Shown here: positions 1 through 8,110 of the stretch, in pieces
How positions within the stretch are numbered: the first letter of the stretch is position 1
How the letters are laid out: every line of letters starts with the position of its first letter
NCBI GenBank assembly: GCA_030272585.1
Contig: BSYQ01000007.1
Location: forward strand, 2,174,001-2,238,000
Length of the DNA: 64,000 bases
Reading direction: 5' to 3'
Source of the DNA: Bryopsis sp. KO-2023
Lineage: Eukaryota > Chlorophyta > Ulvophyceae > Bryopsidales > Bryopsidaceae
Notes under the pieces: generated by a model
What the model saw: only the letters and a program-made list of their open reading frames with translations
Database searches by the model: none
Told to the model about the DNA's origin: nothing
Position numbers and translations under genes: made by a program

Positions 1-158
1 GAAGGCACTATCACTAGTGGACCCCACCACAGGGACGCTCAAAAGGGGGTCGTTACTTTTAAGTACCCGTTTAATTTTGGAAAATTAAACGGGTACTTAA
101 AAGTAACGACCCCCTTTTGAGCGTCCCTGTGGTGGGGTCCACTAGTGATAGTGCCTTC
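1..158. repeat. Perfect palindrome, 78-bp arms, 2-bp spacer
   Basis: Bases 1-78 are the exact reverse complement of 81-158, with GG at 79-80 as the only spacer. The arms have no mismatch. The palindrome begins at the first base of the window, so the left arm may extend further out. It could be a foldback element, the cruciform end of a transposon, or an assembly artefact from joining two strands of one molecule. The sequence alone does not decide between these. Confidence 0.9.
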
Positions 159-220
159 GACTCGGGCTTAGCCAACCCGGGTTCGAATCCTCCTTGAGTC
201 GACCGACTCCCTCTAGTCGG
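159..220 (+). other. Pol III B-box-like motif and small hairpin beside the palindrome
   Basis: The segment contains GGTTCGAATCC, which fits the tRNA B-box consensus. A 6-bp hairpin follows (203-208 with 215-220). The bases around the TTCGAAT loop do not pair as a proper T-stem, and no anticodon arm or A-box can be placed upstream, because that space is taken by the palindrome. It may be the tail of a tRNA-derived element or a broken tRNA. A working tRNA is not supported. Confidence 0.3.
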
Positions 221-339
221 TGGCTGGTGGGCTTGGCTCACGTCATTCATGCATTAAAAATGTGTATAATAAATAACACTTCGTTCTTTAATTAATTGAA
301 TCAGTTCTCAGTCGATTAACACATTAAAAAGTGCTTAAT

Positions 340-650
340 TGTGTGACCTGTTCTAGACAGGTGCCAGGTCGGTCTAAAACAGGTCATATTGGGCGTCACA
401 TCGGTCTAAAACAGGGTCACACCGGTCTAAAACAGGTCACACGAGTATGACCGTACTAGACAGGCGACAACCTGTCTGGAAAGGTCAAATCCGGTCTAGA
501 AAGGTCAAATCCGGTCTAGAAAAGGTGGCCTTTACTAGACCGGATTTGACCTTTCTTAGACCGGATTTGACCTTTCCAGACCGGATTTGACCTGTCTAAG
601 AAAGGTCAAATCCGGTCCAGAAAGTGGTTGCCGGTCCGGTCCGGTCCAAC
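340..650. repeat. Short motif array with imperfect inverted repeat
   Basis: About three copies of a GGTCTAAAACAGG-type motif (365-445) are followed by several copies of a 20-bp unit built on GGTCAAATCCGGTCTAG. Copies at about 477-526 lie in one orientation and copies at about 529-600 in the other, forming a nearly perfect hairpin of roughly 50-bp arms around AAAGGTGGCCTTT. Clustered short motifs in both orientations resemble the subterminal repeats of hAT-like transposons, but no terminal inverted repeats or partner end were found. Confidence 0.6.
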
Positions 651-1965
651 GGGTCGGCGCCCAGGTCTGGTGATGATTGATCGAAATCGGGCGGAAATCG
701 AAATCGCGAGTAATCCACAGTTCGTCGCTAAGTGAGGGGGCGGTTACGGGAGAGAGAGATGAGAATTACCGTCAGGCTGGCGCTTACTGCAGGGTAAGAT
801 TCGATTGTCCGAAAAGAGATTAATGGAAGTTTGATTTTGAATTTCGATTCTGAATCACAAAAGAAAAGGGAAATGAAGTCTGATCTGGAAAAAAGGGAAG
901 TTGACATTCTTTATTTTTGAATTTTGTGGAGGACTCCCCAGATGGTCAGTTTGGAGGGGAATATCTATTGTTTTGACTGTGAATCAGCCTGGGCTTTACT
1001 TCTGATTGGTGGAGTATTAGTCTCTTGGCTGTTGTGTTTATTGTTGCTGACTGAGTGAGGACTGAGCCATGGTCTTATGGCTGTATACTTTGCTGACAAT
1101 GGGAATTGATCTCAGGTGGACTAAGTGACAATGATTTTGAGTGAACCAGGAGTAATGTTTGCGGGAACTCGTGATTACTAGTACTCGGTGGAGAGAGTGA
1201 ACCTCGGTTAGTAAAAAAGGGTTACGTTGATTTGACATTTGACAGTTGGGACAATTATTGATTACTGTGTTTGAGTTGAGACGTCCGGGTAGAGACATCA
1301 CGTGCTTGACGGGTGTTTTCAGCCGTGATGTGGAGGGGATTGTAGTCGGACTGGAAGACTTAGGTGTATGACCGACTAGGCGAACCCGGATGTGGGTTAT
1401 ATATTTACTGGAACCGTGTTTTTTGAGAGACCGATTTTGACTTGGACAACAACGTTGTAAGAGAACTTGACCTCCACTCACTGACTCACACCACCAAACC
1501 TCGCACCCAGAACGACCCGTCACACCCAGCTAGCAAATAAACAATTCACAGCCAGCACTCTAGCAAACTCCCCTCCAGAAACATAATCAAATCATTCAAA
1601 GTCCAGGAAGTGCTAGGGAGTACAGGAAAATCAAAACACAGGAATCCAGTCCCTAGAATCCCAAATGTTCCAGTAAAAATAAGAAATCCCCAGTCAATAA
1701 ACAATCAGGTCATTCAGGTTTCAAAACACTAGCCTCTTCCCAGGCTACCCAAATTCGATTTTCTTTTCACTTCCTTTTCGAATCCTCTTTTCTAAAAACT
1801 TCCACTTCGACTTCGATCGGTTTCCAGCGACTTACCCAAAGCAGTCTGCGGTCGCCTAGCGGTAGTACCCATCACGCAATCCGATAACCGCCCCCTCGCG
1901 ATCCGTCAGTCTGTAGGTATTCCGGTCGTCCTTCGCCTCGATCGTCGTAAAGTCGTCACCACCAA
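651..1965. other. Non-coding flank of the retrotransposon; 3' LTR not identified
   Basis: This stretch should contain the 3' end of the minus-strand gypsy element, whose ORF would stop at 1966-1968. No segment here resembles the candidate 5' LTR at the far end of the element. A GC-rich 13-mer, GAGGGGGCGGTTA, occurs on the plus strand at 734-746 and on the minus strand at 1897-1885, with loosely similar sequence downstream of both. This suggests two old related ends in opposite orientation. The one longer ORF (1038-1523, minus) has no recognisable domain and is not called a gene. Confidence 0.4.
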
Positions 1966-2029
1966 TCACGTCCGCCCCCGAAGGATAGCTTCTTCCTTCG
2001 TAGGCTGGAGTCCGACCAGTTGGTGGTAT

Positions 2030-2037
2030 GCCGCCAC
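2030..2037. repeat. Left copy of 8-bp target site duplication (GCCGCCAC)
   Basis: It is directly adjacent to the left hAT terminus and identical to 8128-8135. Removing the element and one copy restores a continuous reading frame of the host retrotransposon ORF, which supports it as the real insertion scar. Confidence 0.92.
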
Positions 2038-2169
2038 CATACTAGGGATATGATAGGTAATAATCGGCCTGCTGTAAACAGGTCTAAACGGGGTCGGATC
2101 GGACTCTGGTTTTCACGAACGTGTGTTTTGGAGTGATACAAAAAAAGTCGGTTTTTTTTTTTTTTTTCA

Positions 2170-2480
2170 AAACCGATCATGATCGGCGTCGATCATCGGT
2201 GATCGGTGTTTTGATCGGACCGATTAATCGGGATCGGCGACCGATCCGATCACAAAACGTCATCGGCCGATCACGATCCCGATCCGATCAAGGCGTGGAG
2301 CTGTGATCGGAATAGTCGGCCGATCAAAGTCGGCGTGTTTTCTTTGATCGGTGCAGTGATCGGGGTGTGCCGATCATGATCGGTGTGAAAGGCGCAATGT
2401 CGGTCACATCATTCAAAATCGGTTGTGTGGGTCTGATGCCGACTTGCGATCCGACTACCCGTGTTCACTGACACACCGAT
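2170..2480. repeat. Left GATCGG subterminal array of the hAT element
   Basis: A dense cluster of GATCGG and CCGATC hexamers in both orientations begins just inside the left end, after a poly-T run. A matching cluster lies at the other end. Such subterminal repeats are the usual binding sites of hAT transposases with BED fingers. Binding is inferred, not seen. Confidence 0.75.
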
Positions 2481-2966
2481 GACTCAGATGTGACGTCCAG
2501 CGCAAAACTGCCTCCAATATATGTCGAGCCTCGAGGCGTTTGGGCCACCTTCTTTTCTCGTGTTATGCTTGGACTTGTCTCTGTTTGCATATTGCGGTCC
2601 CTGTTTCGGTCCCTGTTTTTGTCCCGGTTTCGGTCCCTTTACCCCAGGTCCTGTTTTTTTTCTCTCGGTTTCTGAAATGGTCGACGCGTTCCCTGCTATT
2701 CGGTACGCCCGGGAGCTTAACAGCCTCGGTGGCGCGATTCCTCCCGCGGTGGGAAAAGAACTTGCCGACGCGCGGCAGAGAATCTATGGCTGCGTCCGGT
2801 CCCTGCGTCGGTTTTTCGGATTGGAACGGGTAACTATCGTTGTCGCGGTTTCTGTTGGTGCTGCTGTTGGTGTCTGTCCGGAAACAGATTTCTTGTTTGC
2901 TTGGTTGTGTAGGTTCCGTTCCTGAAGGTTTGCAGTACTCTCGGATCCGGTTATCTGCAAGCTGCG

Positions 2967-4310
2967 ATGAACAACGACCCGTACCTGCCCAGACTCGTGG
3001 ACCGTTTGCTGGTGTACCTGGAGCAAGGCCCACCCGGAATCGTGAGAGAGGGTTACCAGAACCTGGCTTCGGATACGCATCGGGTGATATCGGTTAAAAC
3101 AGGTGAGTTAAATCAGTTGAATATCTGATGCTGCGGTTGTTTTATTGTTTTTTTCCTGTTAGGGTAACAAGTTGTTGTGTATGGAGCAGGAGTGCTCACA
3201 GGATATTGCCTGGAACAGAACCTGGCTCAGCTAGAAGTTGAGGTCCAGAATATGATAGTAATCTCGGATCAGATTGCTGCAGACTTCTCGATTCCATTAC
3301 CACCAGCACCAGCACCAGCACCAGCACCAGCACCAGCACCAGCAGCACCACCAGCAGCACCACCCATGCCATCTGGATCAGGATCCTCAGCGCCAGCAGC
3401 AGCACCACCGGTTGGATCAGGGTCAGGAATGGCACCACCAGCAGCATCGTATGAACCGGCCCCATCAGGACCTGGCTCATTCATCAAGGTGGAGCCTGTG
3501 GAACACTGGGGAGACGATGACAGCGAAGTGGAGCTGATTGGGGAGTTCCGACCTCAACCAGGGCGTGGATCCTGTGCGGAATATGAAGATGGAGAGTACC
3601 CAGATTCAGGATATGGATCGGGGTTTGGATCAGGGTTTGGATCGGGGTCAGGACTTGGGTCAGGATCAAGGCCTGGATCAGGATTCGGAAACGAACCTCT
3701 CAGAAGTGGTGGCAGGGGTCCCCAACCTAACTTTGAACAGATGCGGGCCCAGATGCACGCACACAGGCAGGACCAGAGTGAGCCCCAGAGGCAGCCCCAG
3801 AGGTACCCAGTAGAAACCCCGTTCCCGAGAGATTTTGATGGCTTCTCCTGTCAAACGGATCAGCGCGGTAGAGCCGTGCCCAGAAGGTGCCCAGTACAAC
3901 AGGACCAGATCCAATTATCGGATGAGGAGCGGGTTCAGCTGCGGTTGGAGGACATGGAGCTCAGGACCAGGTACACCTTCAACGGAGATTATAAAATCCA
4001 ATTCCCCATCAGCTTCCGGTCGATGGTCCACCTGGTACAGTTCCTCCAAAACGTGGCCCTGGAAAACTCGTGGATTCTCCACAGAATAAAGGAAGCATTA
4101 TATATCCATGGCATTGTCATATCAGACACTAAAGTTTACAGGAGAACCGGAAGAGGGGGGTTGGACGGTTTCAGGCGTCATTCAGGGAACTCGGGCACAG
4201 TGTTCAGCGTTAGAGAATGGAATGATGCACTGGTGGAAGAAATCGATGTTGTAGAGGAGCAGGAGCAGGACCAGGATCAGCAGCACCATGGGGGTGGGTT
4301 TGAAGGGTAG
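2967..4310 (+). CDS. Second hAT-borne gene, unknown function
   Basis: The two-exon model is 2967-3102 and 3172-4310 (69-bp intron, GTGAGT donor, phase closes), giving 424 residues. I do not recognise a family. The N-terminal ~80 residues look helical (PYLPRLVDRLLVYLEQGPP). A proline-alanine repeat follows (encoded by an ACC AGC ACC microsatellite near 3300), then Gly-Ser-rich segments. A more ordered C-terminal block of ~100 residues (YTFNGDYKIQFPISF, MVHLVQFLQNVALE) precedes an acidic Glu-Gln tail. An exon further upstream (open frame with an ATG at 2677) is possible, so the start is uncertain. It converges on the transposase. It may be an accessory transposition protein or a captured host gene. 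Confidence 0.55.
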
Positions 4311-4490
4311 GAATGTGATGATTGTCCAGAGTTTGACAATGGAATGGTGCACTGGTGGGAGAAATCGATTTTGTAGAGGAGCAGGATCAGGATCAGCTTT
4401 GCTGGGTAGGAATGTGATGATTTGTGATGACTGAGTGGATGTGGATGAAAGAACGAAATGGTACACTGCTCTGGTGGAGGATATCGAGTT
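4214..4490 (+). repeat. Degenerate tandem copies of the end of the hAT accessory gene
   Basis: The segment coding the gene's last residues (AATGGAATGATGCACTGGTGG at about 4216) recurs in altered form at about 4338 and again near 4452, a spacing of roughly 115 to 122 bp. The later copies lie beyond the stop codon and are decaying, so the 3' end of the gene has been locally duplicated. Confidence 0.6.
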
Positions 4491-4630
4491 TTCAGGAAGC
4501 AGTATTGGGATCAGGATCAGGACTCAGTGGATCAGTGACTCAGTGGATGATGATGAACGGTTTCCGGACTCAGTGAAATGTAAAACCGTTTGTGGATGAT
4601 GTTCACCCCGAGGGAGACTACGGAAAACTG

Positions 4631-5040
4631 GAACAGATCCAGGTTGCATGTTGAAAAACTGCCTGTTAAAAAAAGGAAAAACCAAGACTGACCCCTCCAC
4701 AAAAACCCCTGCCAAACCATGGAATCTGGAACAGATCCAGGTTGCATGTTAAAAAACTGCCTGTTAAAAAACGGAAAAACCAAGACTGACCCCTCCACAA
4801 AAACCCCTGCCAAACCATGGAATCTGGAACAGATCCAGGTTGCATGTTAAAAAACTGCCTGTTAAAAAACGGAAAAACCAAGACTGACCCCTCCACAAAA
4901 ACCCCTGCCAAACCATGGAATCTGGAACAGATCCAGGTTGCATGTTAAAAAACTGCCTGTTAAAAAACGGAAAAACCAAGACTGAACCCTCCACAAAAAC
5001 CCCTGCCAAACCATGGAATCTGGAACAGATCCAATTTGCA
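4631..5040. repeat. 98-bp tandem repeat, four copies plus a fragment
   Basis: The landmark GAACAGATCC starts at 4631, 4729, 4827, 4925 and 5023, an exact 98-bp period. The four full copies differ by only a few bases. The array lies between the 3' ends of the two convergent hAT genes. On the minus strand it yields repeated open frames that are shadows of the repeat. It may supply transcription ends for both genes or be a neutral minisatellite. Confidence 0.93.
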
Positions 5041-5089
5041 TCAGAAACAGATTCAGATCCAGGTTGCAGAAAAAAAGAAGGGAACCACA

Positions 5090-7735
5090 CTAAATCATAT
5101 CCAGATTGTCCCGTATCAGTGTCAGATCCCGCACCTTGGAAACCTGAATCCGCCTCCTGCGCTTATTCAACTGATGCCCGTTAATACTGAACATCCGTTC
5201 CACAGATGCACTGGACGCTGGTATGCACAAATACTCGGCTGCCAGAACTGCTACAGCTGGGTACAGAGCCTGATTTAACCGCCACCACTCCAGACCTGAA
5301 GTCAGTACAGATGTGAGGGGGGTTGCCCTCACTGCACAGTACCGTTCCCACTCATCTGTTCCTGAATCGGTTGGATCCCCTGATGGATGGACAACTGTGA
5401 GCCAGTCATACGTGGAATGCACCGGGCTTTTTTCTGGTCCTCTGAAGGTGCCGCATGCATCTGCTCCTGCCTCCTGATCCGGTCTCTCTTTGATGCACAT
5501 TATGAGCTTGTTGCACTCCTCTAGCACATCATTCACCCACAGATCGCACCGAGACCACCGAGATTTGAATTCATGGAACTGGTCCGATCCCCACAGATAC
5601 CGAGTGATAACAGGATCATCCAATCGCAAACGTGACGGATCCAGTTGTTGCATGCATCCGACGGCCAGGAGCCAGTTTGGATCATCGAATTCCTCATCCA
5701 TATTGCTTCTGAGCTGCTTTCTGAACTGATCCAAGTCCTGACAGGGTAAATCCATTTTGTCGATGATGTCACTGACCCGGGCCATGACCATCAGAACCAG
5801 CGAACAGGTGACCGTTTTTTCAGCCTCCATGCGCTTGGTAGCTTCCTTGTATGGCTGTAAGATCGAATGCAGGTGCCGGAGTTGTATCCATTCCAATTCT
5901 GTCAACCGATCCTCTTCAGACATGGTCTGCAGCATTTTACGCATATCCTCCTTCAGGATCAGGAACCGATGCAGCATGTACCACACAGAGTTCCACCTGG
6001 TTTCAACGGGCAGGGTCAATCTCAGGATCCGCTGCGATCTCCTGACTGGTCCAGGGCAGTCTTCTGTTTCCTCCATCAACCAGTCATCATCAGGACATTC
6101 CTCCTCATCAGAGGAGTACATGGGGAAGGGCCCCTCCTCCTCAGCCTGGTTCTGATCCTGATTCTGGTCGGAGGTGCCAGCCTGACTTCGATTCTGACTC
6201 TGGTTCTGACTGCCAACCTGGTTCCGGCTGGCCTGGCTCTGCATATCCGCATCCGCTGCAGCCCGGTCCCGGTCATAATCTTCCTTGTATATGCGCGCTT
6301 CTTGGATTGTCTTGAAACTTTCCCACAGGTTGGCAGATCCCATGACACGGACACAGATCTGACGGACCTTCTTGATCAGGAATTCCAACGGCTCAGGTGC
6401 CTGGTTCAGGGCTTTTCTGACTCCGAGATTGATCCGGTGAGTGCAGCATCCGTGCCAGTCGTATTCACCTTTGCGTTCACAGGCCGCACCCATTCTTGAT
6501 TCATGATCTGTGACAATGCTTGCCCGGTAATCGCCCAGGTTGTACCGATCCCGAATTTCTGCCATTTTTTTTTTGATGTCCTCAGCATCACAATTTCCCT
6601 TCAGGTCCCAGGTTCCCAAGCTGATCCGCTTCAGTTCAAACAGATCCTGTTCAGCGTCCCGGTGGATATAAACAGCTCCCATGGCAAACCAGTGCTTCGG
6701 TTCCTGCGACCAGCCATCTGCAACGAAGCAGGGTCTGAATTTTCCGAGGTCCTCTTCTCGGATCCTTTTGCTGAGCCGTTTCGCTGAAAGCCCAACGTTG
6801 GTGGAGATGGTCTTTGCACTCAGACAAGGTGCAGATGCATTAAGGGAGGAGCACATGGCTCTGAAATGTTTGTCCTCCACACACCTGAAAGCTGCACCGG
6901 TGCTGACCACGAATTTCATGACATGATCCCGGAAGTTTTTGTACTCTTTGGTCAGGCAGCCCCATCTAGACACGAAAGGCAACGTTCTCTGGTTTCCGAA
7001 CGAAACGATCCGTTCCCCCCCCTGCTCCTGATGATGTCCCACAAATCCGTTGTGGACAGCGATCTGCATCTGCTCCGGGGTGGTGAGACCATGCCTCTTA
7101 GCATGGGTCAACAACGAGGTGCGGCCTCCCTTGCTGTAGACCAACTGACTCCTGCATATCCTACAGGTCACTACTTTCCTGTTCCATTCATCCACAAATC
7201 GCTCCATTTCTCCTGCACTGTTCTGTACATACATGGAGTCCACCCAAGTGTGGATTCCGGTCCGTTTCTGGTTCTGTGCCTGCGTCCGAGCTGATGTTTG
7301 GAATGTGAGATCCACTACAAGACAACCAGCATGAGGCCCAAGGCCATATCTTCTGAAGCATATCAAAGCCCACAGGTGACATGTCCCTACCTGGAGGCAG
7401 ATGCAAGGAAACACCAACACCCCAAGAGTGCCCCACCAAGACAATCACATCTGATGAGTTCACTGCACAGCAAATTTGCCACACTCACCGGTTTCTGTTC
7501 CAGATCGTGTTCCTGCTCCTCCTGTTTCCGTTCCAGTTCCAGATCCTCTTCCCCCTCCGCGTGCAACCCCCTTTGGGTTCACAGAATCAGAGCTCCAGCG
7601 GTGTGGCGTCGGCTGAACTGCGTTCGGTTCGCCTCGCAAGTCATCCCCGGACAGCTCGACGGGAGGTAAGATACGGTGCAGCGCTCGCGGTTGCGCTCGC
7701 GGTTTCGTCTTTCTCCTGTTGCCTCTCATGTTCAC
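5090..7735 (-). CDS. hAT transposase with BED zinc finger
   Basis: Exon 1 is 7735-7489 and exon 2 is 7314-5090; the 174-bp intron has a GTGAGT donor and TTGTAG acceptor, phase 1, about 824 residues. The unspliced upstream frame in exon 2 is intron. Residues ~1-85 are basic and low complexity. A BED-type finger follows (CRICRSQL...HAKRH). The RNase H-like core includes FVADGWSQ and IVTDHESRMGA, then the CxxH insertion motif CCTHRINL, TRWNS, and the C-terminal dimerisation region SSASVERMFS...LNKRRRRI. The length is within the family's range, and no stop or frameshift is seen. The protein would cut and join the element's own ends in the nucleus. An acidic, Gln/Asn-rich stretch sits in the middle. 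Confidence 0.92.
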
Positions 7736-7784
7736 GGAAACACGGATAATCCGACGCCACGGGCTTTGATGTGGTGCCGATCAG

Positions 7785-8110
7785 GGGAATCGGTAGCCGG
7801 ACCAGCGATTTGATCGTTGTCGAGTGATAATGCGTCGCCGATCATGATCGGCGACGCGCCGATCAGATCGGTCAATTTCCGATCTGATCGGAAACCGCCG
7901 ATCCCGATCCCGATCCGATCTGGTTTCCGAGGCAGAACTGGGTGATCGGCCGATTTTGATCGGAAAAGTCGGACCGTTTTTTTTTGATCGGTCCGATTTT
8001 GATCGGCGATCGGTCTGATCGGACCGATCTTATCGGTGATCGGCTTGATCGGAAACTGCAGGGACCGATCTTGATCGGAGATCGGTTTGATTGATGACCG
8101 ACATGTCGGC
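7785..8110. repeat. Right GATCGG subterminal array of the hAT element
   Basis: This is the counterpart of the left array, upstream of the transposase start and so also in its promoter region. Transposase binding here could repress its own gene, as proposed for other hAT elements (inference). The gypsy ORF reads through this array as repeated SPIKIGP and SDQ-type peptides. Confidence 0.75.

Noticed and set aside
159-205. tRNA gene
   Set aside because: The B-box matches, but the T-stem does not pair, and no anticodon arm, A-box or acceptor 5' strand can be placed.
1038-1523. 161-codon minus-strand ORF beside the retrotransposon
   Set aside because: No domain, mixed composition, and located in a repeat-derived flank. 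It is probably a chance ORF.
3196-3480. ORFs in other frames of the Pro-Ala repeat (Val/Leu- or Gln/His-rich)
   Set aside because: Microsatellite translation; only the frame joined by the 3103-3171 intron continues into complex protein.
4532-5090. Series of overlapping minus-strand ORFs sharing an MAGVFVEGSVLVF peptide
   Set aside because: They are translations of the 98-bp tandem repeat in the non-coding strand between two genes.
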